A stretch of DNA of 64,000 bases, from NCBI GenBank assembly GCA_028554755.1, contig JAPTOF010000005.1:9929501-9993500 (forward strand), read 5' to 3'. Shown here piece by piece: positions 24,801 to 35,747 of this stretch; position 1 is the stretch's first letter; each line of letters opens with the position of its first letter. The notes beneath the pieces are model-generated. The model saw nothing but the letters and a program-made list of their open reading frames with translations. It had not been told where the DNA came from and made no database searches. The position numbers were made by a program, and so were the translations under genes. Source of the stretch: Cordia subcordata (taxonomy: Eukaryota; Streptophyta; Magnoliopsida; Boraginales; Cordiaceae).

Positions 24801-25350
24801 TATTATTGCCATTATTATTAGTAGCAATATCAATTTTACTGTTGTTGTTGGCATCAAAATTGTTGTTACCACTACTACTATTATTACTATCACTATTATT
24901 ATGATTATAAACGGCAGCAGCAGCATCAAAATTGGAATAGGAATTGGGAGGAATAAGGTTGTGATTAGGGCGATTGGTGAAAGAGAGATCCATTTGCTTT
25001 GAGCATCGAGGGCAATTCGCCTCCGCCCTAATTCTACGGATGCCGCCGTTGTTGTTGTTGTTGTTGTTGTTCGAGTAGTGATCGGAATCTCCGCCACCAC
25101 CGCCACCGCCGCCGCTGCCACCGAGGCCTCCTTGGTCCGATTTGTACCTCTGCTGAACACTACTAATCAACGGCTCTCTTCGCCTAACACTAGCGTTGTA
25201 GGAGGAGGAACCCACCTGAAAGCAATTCACGAATCTCCGCTGCTGCTGCTGCTGCAGCCGCCACTGGTGATGGTGATGGTGTTTGGATTTGGACCCAAAA
25301 GGCAATAACTGATGTACCTTCACTCTCTTCCATCTCCATATTCCGGACAT
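15881..25350 (-). CDS. CLPX: ATP-dependent Clp protease ATP-binding subunit ClpX, mitochondrial type, 15 exons
   Basis: AAA+ unfoldase that recognises substrates and threads them into ClpP. Exons in order: 25350-24286, 23813-23752, 23530-23442, 23235-23156, 22874-22824, 19936-19862, 19728-19651, 18944-18888, 17361-17291, 17078-16979, 16874-16770, 16575-16513, 16415-16293, 16186-16028, 15952-15881, giving 749 aa, all frame-consistent. The N terminus (MSGIWRWKR, basic, no early acids) fits a mitochondrial presequence. Zinc-binding pairs are CPRC (113/116) and CPNC (202/205). Further motifs are Walker A GPTGSGKT (401-408), pore loop GYVG (434-437), Walker B VYIDEVD (463-469), RKH loop (510-512), IGF loop for ClpP docking (549-551), and sensor-2 GARGLR (655-660). 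The protein is longer than usual because of Asn/Gly/Ser-rich inserts and Pro runs before the AAA+ core. Intron 3 uses a GC donor. Intron 5 is 2.9 kb with repeat DNA. Confidence 0.95.
20890..22020. repeat. Possible MITE or DNA-transposon remnant in CLPX intron 5
   Basis: The ~1.1-kb block is flanked by related inverted sequences rich in GTAATTAC/AATTGGTGTAATC (20940-21080) and TGTGTAATTACTACC..GTAACGACAC (21950-21990). The interior is AT-rich with a short GC-richer stretch at 21425-21710. No transposase is seen. Confidence 0.35.
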
Positions 25351-26090
25351 GCTTCAAAAAAATTGGATAGATAATAATAATAATAATAATAATAATAATC
25401 TACAAACTTGTTCTACAAATACACATGTATGTGTATATATGTGTGCGCGCTGTGTGCACTATCTTCAAGAACGACAGAGAAGGACAAGATGAGATTGGTG
25501 TTTTGGGATCTCTACTATAACTTTGAAATAAAAACTCTAATGTTAGATTGTATAGAAGTTTATAAAATGGCTTAGGATTGCGTAATATGAGTTGGAGAGT
25601 GTTTGTAGGTGAAAGCAAACCTCATATTCTTTTGCGGTTTGGTGCAAACCTCATATTCATTAAGACTACATTTGGGTTGTTTTTTTTTTTTTGGTCCAAA
25701 AGTAATTTTTTAATAAGAAAAAGGATTTTTCACTTGTTTATAATTGTCCGAATTGGCTTTTTGTCCCACAGTTAAGGTCGTAAAAGCATTTTTTTTAGCT
25801 TTTCTTAAAAAAAAAAAAAAAAAACTGAAATTTTGAGCTTTGAAAAAAAAGTTTTTGTTGCAAATAAAAGAGAATGTTAAAAAAGAAAAAAAAGAAGCTC
25901 GCGTGTTTCTTATGACCTTTTTGACCCCAAGAAAATAAAAGCTTTAATCTTTCATCTTCACTCGTCTCCATCGTTGTTTTCTCTAAACACACTCTCTCTT
26001 CTTCCGACCACTCTCGAGTATTGCAAATTTGACCAAATAAGTTCCATTTTTTTTAACTTTTATTTTTGTTTTCTTTTTCCTCTATTGTTC
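25351..26090. promoter_or_regulatory. CLPX 5' flank
   Basis: This is upstream of the CLPX start on the minus strand. It contains an (ATT)10 tract at 25370-25399 immediately 5' of the coding region (likely in the leader) and T/A homopolymers. I see no clear TATA box at canonical spacing, which is ordinary for a housekeeping gene. The rest is AT-rich and unassigned. Confidence 0.4.
25367..25399. repeat. (TAA)n microsatellite
   Basis: About ten TAA units (ATT on the gene strand), 20-50 bases upstream of the CLPX start codon. Confidence 0.95.
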
Positions 26091-26149
26091 TCAGAATGAT
26101 AATCTTCAAAAAGCTTAAGTTTCAGCCATCAAAGACCCTTCATTATCCA

Positions 26150-28520
26150 TGGACGATGGAGGAAAACCAAAGCCTTGTTTCCTCTCTGAGAACCCTCTTA
26201 AACATTGACCCAGAAACTCATAGCACCACCATCCAGATTTACTCCGACCATTCGTATAAATCATCATATCTTAAGCCCTTGTTTCACCCAAGACGCAAGA
26301 CACAAAACATTCTCCGTAAGGTCAGCCTTTTCTGATTGCAAATGACGATATGTTTGCCCTTGCAAGCCGAGAACGAGTTCTCTCTACTCTGAGAAGGCGG
26401 TCGTCTCGAATTTGGCCATTTATTGACTATAGAGAAGTTCGCCCACTCTACATCAACTGGTTAAACGGTGTCTAGGCAACCAAAGAGCTTGGTTGCACAC
26501 CATGGGTGTTTTCAACCGCACACATTTCTTTCGTGAACCCTTTGCTCTTAACCCTTTACTTTACTGCGTTAAGTCTAATCTTTTGGTCCATTTCCATGAG
26601 CTATTTTTTCTTCCCCTTTAGTTAGTTATACCATTGTTCCACTATTTGGCCTCGCAGTCCTTTTTGGTCTCTGTCTAGACGGTCGGATGGTTTCAGTCGA
26701 TTCCTTGGTCAAAGACGAAATTCATGTCCTTGATTTGGACAAAGACGCGACTACTTCCAAAACCTTCCTAAAAATTCCACACGGGAACAGGAACTTCCAC
26801 TGTTTTTTTAGCACCTCGCCTTCATTCTTCTGTGGCTTTTCGAATTATCTCTTTTGCACCCTTTTTTTGTGAAAATCAATAAAAATGTTCTTCTTTTTGT
26901 ACAAGCATTCACTCAACGACGGCTTATGGCCCTTGGGCTATTGGTCAATGTTACCCTTCATTAAAAGGTTGAAAGAGAATGGTTCTTTGGAACATTCTGG
27001 AGGCCTTCTTTGTATCCTGCAACATTGGCTCTATGCCTATCTTCCCACATTGCCAAGGCACTTGTATAGGCCATTTGACACCACAGGCCCCTTTCTGAAT
27101 TACGGCACCCTCTTGAGCCATTACCATGACCCAGTGGTTACTTCTCACCCAGATACTTGCTTGAGCATCTCCTTTCTTTGTCTAAAGATTTTGACTTTAG
27201 CTATTTTAAGGGCCGTCTTCATAGCCTTTTCTGATTCAAATTATGCCAATCATATAGAGTTCCTTTGGACTCTAAAAGTGGCAAGGAAAAATATGACATC
27301 CTTTTTAGCTACCTGGTTGGTCGCGATCTTCACTACATGGTAGGCATTAGATCTTCTAACAACTCTTGCAGTGTTAAACTCTTATCAACCTCACTTTGCT
27401 TACAGCCCAACTTGGTTACGCTCAAAGTATTCCTGTCTCTCCTTCTTTCTCTCTCAATAAAAAATTTGTTAACTGGGTAACCTTCAATCCGCTGATGCTA
27501 CTGAGGTTACTAAAACCTGGGCTGAATTATGCCACCAAAATAGGCTAAGCGAGGCTAAATTTTTCCTATAATGCCTTTCCCGCTTTAAAGCTTGGTGGTG
27601 ACCCATAACCTATCAACTCGCCAAAATGACTCGTGAACCTGCCTAACTCTACGTAACGACCTGCAAACCCGTCTAACCCACTAAAACGACCCGCAAACAT
27701 GCCTAACCCACCAAAAAACACGGCCGGCTTAACCCACCAACCCATTAAGGCTGGTTTACTATTTTAATATCCCTAACCTATCATATAAACGGGTTGACTC
27801 GACCTGACCCGCCTAACCCGTTCTAAACAGGCCAGAACGACCTACGAGTACCCGTTTGCCGAGTATCCACCTAGAGGCCTCCCTAAAGATTTGTTCAATT
27901 TGATTGAACAAAGGTTCCTTGCTAACTTCTTTACTCGTGCACTCAGTTCGACTAGCCAGAAACCTCCATCTCTAGAAACACTTGTATGCACCCTTAAGGC
28001 TGATATCACAATACCGTTGAGTGAGCTGTGCTCCTCTCTGTAGTTTACTCAATTCGCCAATGCTATGGACTTCATTGTCTCTACATCAGATTCTCCAGTA
28101 TTATAATCTACAATGATGCTTGAAGGGTTGAGATTTAACGGTTGTCCTCTACTTGTGTTTAGGCCAACTCAACCTTGGGCGAGTTCAACGGAAAACCTTG
28201 CGTCTCTAACCGCTGAATTGGACCAGCTTCATATCTCAAAAGGAAGGCAAGACGTCAAAAGTCCTTTCTTCCCAGTGAATTGATTGAATACAGAGGCCCT
28301 GATCACCAGATTGAAGGTTGAACTCGCTGTTTCTTAAAAACGTGAAACTGCTTTAGAGCAAGTGTTGAATGAAGAAACATCACAGCAGATGGCCATCCTC
28401 CTCGAGTATTTTAACTTATATGACAACTTAACCAAGTTAACTGCCGGAGCTTACGACTGGGATCACGAGAAACATTCGCCTATTGCTCAACTTCATTCTA
28501 CTGAGGCCAAATGGTGAGAG
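26150..28520 (+). pseudogene. Degenerate plant-mobile-domain-like (transposon-derived) gene
   Basis: The pieces lie in one orientation but in different frames, with stops between them. 26153-26334 reads MEENQSLVSSLRTLLNID onward. 26329-26473 reads FLIANDDMFALASRERVL then RIWPFIDYREVRPLYINWL before TAG. 26885-27343 is a 152-codon frame with LGYWSMLPFIKRL, LLCILQHWLYAYLP and RPFDTTGPFLNYG. 27876-28040 reads GLPKDLFNLIEQRFLANFF onward, followed by helical, charged fragments. The order (N-terminal order motif, WL block, internal hydrophobic block, C-terminal coiled segment) recalls plant mobile domain (aminotransferase-like) proteins carried by transposons, but the match is by eye only. A repeat insert (27590-27870, rich in AACCCG/GACCCG) breaks it. 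It is not functional. Confidence 0.4.
27590..27870. repeat. CCCGCCTAACCCG-rich repeat block
   Basis: It shows repeated variants of GACC(T/C)GC(A/C)AACC(C/T)GCCTAACCCA, a composition typical of subterminal regions of plant hAT-like elements (GGGTTGACTCGACCTGACCC near 27798). It sits inside the degenerate plant-mobile-domain-like gene. It is not telomeric: the heptamer unit is absent. Confidence 0.4.
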
Positions 28521-28924
28521 TTCCCTGTGACCGTAGTTGCTAAACATTCGCCTATTGCTTAGCTTAATTCTCTTTTTTGATTTTTGCTAGTTCCTTTCTC
28601 CATCGGCCTTCGGTCATTCCAAGAATAGTGTTTTGTTTTCTTGGTCAATGAAAACTCGTTAGGCCCCTATTTTTGTTTGATTATACGAATGAATTGTTGA
28701 CTTTGGGCTTGGATTTGTTTTTTGGATGAATTTGCTAATGGTTCAATTTTGTACAATTTTTTGTGTATATACTGTCGCATTTCATTTTGAACAGGACCAA
28801 AATCTATAAAATAAACGTTCAATATGTGGGGAGGAAATAGAGTAAAAAGGCCAAAAGAATGAGAAAGAATTGAATTGAACTCAGAGACAACTTTGTGGGC
28901 TTATATCTGTGCCACCTCCCATGA
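28521..28924. other. Spacer between transposon remnants
   Basis: Includes a second occurrence of CTAAACATTCGCCTATTGCT (28547) near the first at 28473, so a short local duplication. No gene seen. Confidence 0.4.
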
Positions 28925-29460
28925 ATCAAGATAATATGTTTTTAAGTACTTGTCGTTAATCGTCTTTGAATAATGAAGCACACCGTGAAGGTTTCTAATT
29001 TTCACAGGTGGCCCCGATTAATAATTGATCACAATGAATGGACCTTCCTAATTTGGGGATTACTTTCCAAACTCACTGCCTCTGCATCCCAGTTTCAAAA
29101 CCAAGTCACCTTAGCTAAAGGACTTAGCATTTACCTTTTTGTTTATAGGCTTTGGCCACCCTTTTCTTCTGTGCTTCAATACAATCCAAGGCCGAGAGGC
29201 TTATCTCATCTAAATCTTCCAACTCAATCAACATGGTGTCTTGATACTTAGTAATGACTTGACTTTAATTTCTATCAGGATTACTGCGTCGTGCCCATAT
29301 GTCAACAAATAAGACGATGTAGCTGTACGTGCCTTCTTTGCTACACAATAAGTGCATAGAGTCTCCGATAAGTTATTGCTAAGGACAAATAATCTTAAGG
29401 GAAAAAGGGAATTAAGATTTTCTCTGCTTTTTGCAATACAATTTTCAATTAAAACCAAAT
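28925..29460 (-). mobile_element. Ty3/gypsy polyprotein remnant (integrase C-terminal region)
   Basis: Read on the minus strand: ARTATSSYLLTYGHDAVILI, matching the ..TPF.LVYG.EAV.P.E region after the integrase core; then EDLDEISLSALDCIEAQKKR and AYKQK; then, after stops and frame changes, a GDLVL-like stretch, SPN.EGPF and YLKTYY. These are consecutive landmarks of gypsy integrase C-terminal domains. Several stop codons and frameshifts make it non-functional. No LTR pair was identified around it, though a GTGGTTCAGCC motif at 29556 resembles one at the left window edge. Confidence 0.7.
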
Positions 29461-30127
29461 ATAGTCACTCAAGCAATTCATCAAACACATTATTAGCAAT
29501 ATAGATAATCCATTGTAAAGCAAGTATAAAAGGGAAAGAAGACACCGTATTTTTAGGTGGTTCAGCCTCTCCTACTTTTACTGTCTAAGAATTCTCTTCT
29601 CAGGACTTTAACCACAAAAAGAAAAAAAAAAAAAGGTGAAGCACACATCGATCTGAATGTTTCACATGTAAGAAACTTTAATTTGTTTATCACTTAGAGG
29701 TCTTAAGCAATCAAAGTCCATGGCTAATGGTTTTTGTTTCTATTTTAGTTGTGTTCAAATTGGTGGTTGTATTATGTATGTTCATGAATAAAACTATCAT
29801 GTTTTCGAACCAAAAAAAAAGAAAGTCTATGCTAAAAGGGCATAATTTTAGTTCCGTGAGTGGAGTGGTATTTGTTCATAATTAAATTTTATTTATGGTT
29901 ATTTTTATGGTAATTAAATTTGACTACTTAATTATTGCTTACGATAATCAAAGTATGATAATTATAAAAGGTACTTTTTCTATTTAGAATAATTATCTTT
30001 ATTTATTTATGTGCCTTTTGTAGGTTAAAATGTGATTATTATATTGATAATATATATTTTTTATAACTTATTTTTAATTAAAAAATTATGTATAATATGC
30101 ACCCCATGACTCGCGGGTTCTAGCTTT
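29461..30127. other. AT-rich spacer
   Basis: Retrotransposon-flank-like sequence to about 29660 (TTTTTAGGTGGTTCAGCC resembles position 30-50), then AT-rich DNA without genes. Confidence 0.4.
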
Positions 30128-30712
30128 GCCACTGATTGTTATTGTTGTTGTTACTATATCTATGCATGTATTCTATTTCTACATATTTATATATAATTAT
30201 GCAATTAGTTACTATTTATTCTTTTTATAATTACTTGCCCCAAAGTAATAAGAGTCGATTTTTTGTTCATTTTTTGTCACTATTTCATCACCAAATTTCT
30301 ATTGCCTGCGTTATTTTTCTCATAGAAATTTTTTCTAATTTTCAATTTGAATGATTACTTTCTATGAGCACGTTGTAGTAATTTTATCCTTCTTTCTAAA
30401 ATTTTAAATTGGATGAGTGCTTTCTATAAGCTCCAAAAAGATTTTTGTGAAGTAAAGTTTGGATAAACGGCGAATAATTGTAAAGAAAAATAATTGTTTT
30501 AAAGTGATCTTTAGAATATTTGTAGATAAAAATAATTGCAACTAATTGTTTTAAAGTGCTGTAAATTATTGTAAAGAAAAATAATTATTTTGAGTGCTGA
30601 ATTCATAGTAGGAATTGAGATTAAAAGCGGCTCATGAGTCATGTTCTACCCTAGCCTTATTGTTAGGAAAATCCCAATGGACAAGTACCCAAATAGTTTA
30701 CTAAACTACAAA

Positions 30713-30730
30713 TATATATATATATATATT
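30713..30730. repeat. (TA)n microsatellite
   Basis: About nine TA units followed by a T run. Confidence 0.9.
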
Positions 30731-31109
30731 TTTTTTTTCAAAAGTATTACAAGTAAAATCATTAAAGCATTGTACACTTCACACTTACAAGATATCCATT
30801 ACCCAAGTTTTCAAACAAAACAAAAAGTGAAAACATAAGTCTACAAAGTGAAAAACAACTACGATCAATAATATAATGTATTATAATACAAAATTTTCCT
30901 TTAGACAAAGAAATCACAATTATGTTACATATTTTTTGAGTATTTATATTACACACTCGAAACGTGATGTACAGGGATTATACTAGTAGAAAAGAAAGGA
31001 ATTACCATTATTTTACATTGACAATTCAGGCATTTAGAGAATCCAATATTCAATGGTTACAATTTTTTAACTAATACTTTATGTTCAATTCAAATTCTAA
31101 ATGGTAATT

Positions 31110-31640
31110 ATTTGATTATTAGTTGGTGGTTTAGTTGATATGAGCTGAAAACTGAAAAGAATCGACTGTTTTTCAAGGTTTTTTTTTATTAAAGTGGTTT
31201 TAATATTTTCCAAACCTGATTAATTTTCATAAAAAGCATCAATTTTTTAGGAAATAATTTTGCAATCAAATTATCTATTACTTGATAGTTTATTTAATAT
31301 AGGCTAAAAACTTAAAAGTACAAACTCCTTTTTATTTTTCTATAAAGTTGTTTTTATTATTTTCTAAGATTTATTAATATTTTATTTTTGCTATTAAGGT
31401 GGTTTTTATTTTTCTGAATTTTATTAATTCTCATAATAAGTAGATTTTGTTTGTGCAATAATTATGCAATCAATATTTCACAATAAGTGGTGGTTATTTG
31501 GAAAATAATTCTACAACAAATTATCTATTACTCAGCAGTTTACTTAATATCGGCTAAAACCTCATAGTACAAATTGCTTATGATTTTTTTTATTAAAGTG
31601 ATTTTTTATTATTTTTTGAACCTTATTAATTCAAATAAAT
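31110..31640. repeat. Degenerate tandem repeat, ~130-240 bp spacing
   Basis: The block AATTATCTATTACT(T/C).G(A/C)(T/A)GTTTA(T/C)TTAATAT followed by GGCTAAAA, AAAGTACAAA and TTTTTATTAAAGTG..TTTTTATTATTTT occurs in full around 31265 and 31515 and in decayed form around 31110 and 31390. One unit is also present in the duplicate at 35470. Confidence 0.65.
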
Positions 31641-32029
31641 TAATATCTTCAACTTGTTTTTTCTTTTTGTTGAAGGCCTTATATTCTGACATGTTAAACT
31701 TAAAATTTTTTTTTGGTTAGATAAGTCCCTATACGTTGACAAATGACAAAATGGTTTTTTATTATAATATTAATGGATGAAAGAATTGTTTAATAGAGCA
31801 AATAGTGTTAGATATAATAATTGATAAATTCAGAAAGATTATAGCATCAAATTATTTCCAATTGGTAGAGTTTTAACGCTATCTCAAAAATAAAAGATGA
31901 TGTATTAATTTGAAGAATTTTCTTTTATTTAAAAAATTATTATATAATGACATGTGATAGTGTTTTTGAAATATAATGATAATGATGATTTAATGTTTGT
32001 CTCAATTGATTTCATTATCTAGAAGGATA

Positions 32030-32155
32030 AAAATACCAAAGACCTAGTAGTGAAGTGGTATATCTCTCACATTTAATGTGAGTAGCCCAAGGATCGATTT
32101 TCGTTAGTTATATGTAATCAACATTTGACCTTCATTAAAGTGAAAAAAAAAGAGA
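32030..32155 (+). mobile_element. tRNA-derived SINE (family 3)
   Basis: It has an A box-like TAGTGAAGTGGTATATCTC and a B box-like AGGATCGATTTTC about 35 bases apart, a short body and an A9 tail. The duplicated copy at 36690-36710 reads straight through from GGATAAAAACACC to AGAGAATATGAG without it, so this is an insertion with a visible empty site. Confidence 0.7.
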
Positions 32156-32245
32156 ATATGAGAAAATATAAGAAAAGTATAAGATAAACATTAACTACGA
32201 CATACACGTGGGACACAATTAGGTGAGAATGTGTAGTCCACATAT

Positions 32246-32779
32246 ATTTAATCCATGACACACTACTCATTATATATTTCTCGCCCTTTTGGCATCATCA
32301 AATGTAATAATATATAAGAAGAAATAATGAAAATAAACAACCAATCATCAAACAATCAAGATAATCTACAAGAAAGGTCATAAATATATTATGATAATTA
32401 CTGTGATAAGCTACATATCAAACAAATAACTTCCTAGAAAGATCTCCTAGCAAATAAGTTAATGATGATGCAAATGTATACGAGAAAATCTTTGAATATA
32501 ACAACTTGATTTGCTTTTCAAAAGAAGCTGGAATAGAACATTTAAAAATAATTAAAGGGATTGGATCGGACATGGATCGCAGCAACCACGCCTTCCTTAT
32601 CTAATGTTCTTTTTCAACGATTTTCATGAACGCTCATGCAATGTACACATAAGTCAACAACCATACATACTCCAAACATATATAATTCATCAAAACTCAA
32701 ATAATAACCAATCAAATCACTCAAATTACATACATTTAAGCACAATCAATCAACAATCATAATCATTAAAGTTCAAGTA
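32246..32779. other. Spacer
   Basis: AT-rich sequence without recognisable genes. It may be the 3' end of the copia element that follows on the minus strand. Confidence 0.4.
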
Positions 32780-33945
32780 TTCTAAGATTTCTTCGAATCG
32801 TACAAAATCTTTCTTCATGCAAAGGATTAGTGAAAATGTCAACTAGTTGGCATTTCTTATCACGAATAAAATGACATCTAATCTGAAGATGCTTAATTTA
32901 TGAGTGTTGAATTGGATTACAAGTCAAGTTTATAGTACTAGTGTTATCACAATAAACAGGGATATAATCAAAATTTAAACCATAATTATGCAAATTTTGT
33001 TGTATCCAAAGAATTTGAGCAACACAATTTCTTGCGGCAATGCATTCGACTTCTGTCATGGATGTTGCAACACTATTTTGTTTCTGGTTTAATCAAGAAA
33101 CCAATGATTGTTCGAGAAATTGACAACTTCTACTTGCACTCTCTCTATCTACTTTAATGCCGACAAAGTCAGCATTCGAATACCATATCAACTCAATTCT
33201 TGTCTCTTTTGAATGCCATGAACCAATATTAGATGTTCTTTAAGATAATGAAAAAATCCTTTTCATGACACTTGAGTGAGATTTCTTGGGTGAGGATTGA
33301 AATCGAGCACAAAGAGAAATTACAAACTAATGTTCGGCCTAGAAGAGGTAAAATGAAGTAAGCTACCAATCATACCTTTATTTTTTTTATTAACCAGTTT
33401 ACCTTTTTCATCCTTGTTAAGCTTTGTTGATTAGCTCATAGGTGTACCAATTTTTTTCTTCCACACCATACTTCTTTAGTATTTCCTTGATGTACTTTAT
33501 TTTGTTAATGAAGATCTCATCTTTCATTTGCTTGATTTATAATCCGAGAAAGAAATTCAGTTTTCCCATCATGCTCACCTTGAACTCTCGGTACATACGT
33601 TTTGCAAAATTTTCACACAAAGATAGGTTAGTAGCACCGAAAGAAATATCATCAACATATATTTGCACAAGTAACATTTCAACCTCATCATATTTAGTAA
33701 ATAAAGTGGAACCCCACTTTCCTCTTTTAAAACTATTTTGCACAAGAAAAACACTTAATATTTCGTATCATGCACAAAGGGCTTGTTTGAGTCCATATAA
33801 AAGCCTTTTCCAATTTATAAACATGATTAGGAAAACGAGAATTCTCAAAAGCGGATGATTGTTCAACATAAACTTCTTTTTTGATTAAACCATTTAAAGT
33901 GCACTTTTCACATCTATTTGGTAGAGTTTAAACATCATAAAGCAT
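32780..33945 (-). mobile_element. Ty1/copia remnant: reverse transcriptase to RNase H
   Basis: On the minus strand, reading from 33945 down: an RT block like FKLYQIDVKSAL, then YKLEKALYGLKQ-type sequence in a shifted frame, then an open stretch (33743-33537) with LLVQIYVDDISFGATNLSLC (the YVDD active site) and MGKLNFFLGL. After a gap come RNase H motifs QNSVATSMTEVECIAARNC, DNTSTINLTCNPIQHS, IRCHFIRD and VDIFTNPL near 32830. This order (RT, then RNase H at the 3' end) is Ty1/copia. Stops and frameshifts disable it. The gag, protease and integrase regions and both LTRs are not seen. Confidence 0.85.
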
Positions 33946-35303
33946 GTAAAAGCAAGTAGTTCTAATTATGGAGTGATCCTTTGATCTAATGTAGTTCGGA
34001 TCTTTGAAAGCTACTTTGAGATTTGTTTTTGTAAAAAGGGGTTTGAAACAGAAGTTACTTTTAAAATGTAATTCAAACTCTTTGATAGTAGAGGCATGTG
34101 ATTGAGGCATGAGGATTTACATCGTTCGCTAGTGGACCTCGAATTAGGTAGGCTATTGACCATGAGGTCGACCGCATGTACCGGAGCTCAACCTCCTAAG
34201 AACTTCTTGGTTTTTCTCTAATAGTCATTGGGTGTGGTCGACTGTCACAGTGTAGACCTTGACCACAGTGAGTTGTCAACTAAAATCTTATCCAAAACTA
34301 TTTGTTTTTGGTGCAATTGTACAATTTTATCCACTCCCAAATGTTTCAAAATTCAAATTTAACTATTACTGTTATATCTAATAACTATGTTTTTCAAGGT
34401 GCATCTATATATACATTTATTATATTTGGCCAAAACAACACTTGCACAAACTTTAAGACAATCATTAAATCAAAAAGCGTATTCTTATTTTTCTAGCTTT
34501 TGAGCAAAAAATTTAAAGTTTTCACTTTTAAATTGTTCTTGTAATCATTAGATGGTAAGGCGTGAGCTAAAAGTGTTGAAGAACAACAAAATCTTAAAAA
34601 AAAAGTTTTGGGGTTGGCTTGATTCAAATTGAATCAAGTGTTGTATTTGGTTTTTGAGCTGATCCAACATTTGAAAAGTTCAAAGTTTTTAGTGGAATTG
34701 TTAAAGTTCTCAATAAGGAGGGTCAAACAGTAATGTAGGCTAGGCGCCAAACCACTACAAATCTTAGTGTTTCTTTTGCTCACTTTTTAGTTATTTTTAA
34801 CTTTGCCTTTTTGTTCTAAAATAAAATGTTCAATAAAATTACCCAATCAACTTTAAAAAGCTAAAAATGCTTAAATTTCTACTTTATTCACCCTTCTCTA
34901 AAGTGTTAGCAATCTAACAAAATGGTTGCAAAGAATGCCAATATGTCTTCTTTTCTTCTCTGATTAATTGCTGTAGTCGATTCAAAACTCTAGCACTTCT
35001 TAGAAATATTAGAATTTGTTTCCCATCTCAACACTTGCTAAGGCAATTAAACACTTAAAATCAGAAATAAAAAGCTATGAAACTAAACCAAACCTTATTG
35101 CACTACATGAGAGTTGGTTACATAAATTTGACAATTTTCGGTATTCCTTTGAGAATTATCCTTTCTATTTGCCTAAAAGTTATAATTTTTTTTTATTATA
35201 GTCTATTCTAAATATTAGATTGAGATAAGTTTCATAAAATTAATAAAATATTCTAAATATTTAGTAAACTTGACAAAATTGTTTAATGCCTTGGTACTAA
35301 TCC
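33946..35303. other. Intergenic, unclassified
   Basis: No gene recognised. A GC-richer stretch at 34110-34290 (GTCGACCGCATG.., GGTCGACTGTC) looks like repeat debris. The rest is AT-rich. Confidence 0.4.
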
Positions 35304-35747
35304 TATTATTATTGCTACTGCTGTTGTTGTTGTTGTTGCAGCATGTATTCTATTTTTACATATTTTTATATAGTTATGTAATCATTCATTATTTATTATT
35401 TTTATAATTACTTGCCCAAAGTTATGAATGTCTTTGCACGTGGTGATTATTTGGAAAATAACCCTGCAACTAAATTATCTATTATTTGGTAGTTTATTTA
35501 ATGTCAACTAAATCTAACAGTACAAACTGCTTTTTTATTTTTTATTAAAGTGATTTTTATTATTTTTTGAACCTTATTAATTTAAATAGATTAATATCTT
35601 AAACTTGTTTTCTTCCACCCTTTATTTGGAAGCCTTACATGCTGACATATTAAACTTTAATTTTTTTTTTTTGTTGGAGAAGCCCATATACCGCGACACA
35701 TTATAAAATGATTTTTCCCTATAATATTAATGAATGAAAGAATTTAT

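Larger units (their letters stand above)
30128..32245 (+). repeat. Segmental duplication, copy 1 (partner of SIP1 upstream region)
   Basis: It matches 35304-36790 in the same orientation and order: GTTGTTGTT then GCATGTATTCTATTT(C/T)TACATAT and ATAATTACTTGCCC (30190-30240); TTATTTGGAAAATAA through TTGAACCTTATTAATT (31480-31630); ACATGTTAAACTT (31692); AATGGATGAAAGAATT (31771); GATTATAGCATCAAAT (31836); TTAATTTGAAGA, TATTATATAATGACATGTGATA, TTTAATGTTTGTC (31990) and AGAGAATATGAGA (32150) to AGGTGAGAATGTGT (32221). It also contains about 1.2 kb (30260-31480) not present in copy 2, and a SINE-like insertion. Confidence 0.85.

Noticed and set aside
24507..25308. Plus-strand frames opposite CLPX exon 1
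   Set aside because: Antisense shadows of the CLPX coding exon, produced by its biased repeats (CAT, GCC); no independent features.
27590..27870. Telomere-like repeat from AACCC words
   Set aside because: There is no regular 7-bp CCCTAAA unit. Variable GACCCG/AACCCA words fit a transposon end better.
28973..29251. 92-codon plus-strand frame
   Set aside because: The gypsy integrase motifs are on the opposite strand; this frame is their shadow.
33928..34110. 60-codon minus-strand frame upstream of the copia RT
   Set aside because: It does not match copia integrase or RT motifs and has no clear family; left as spacer.
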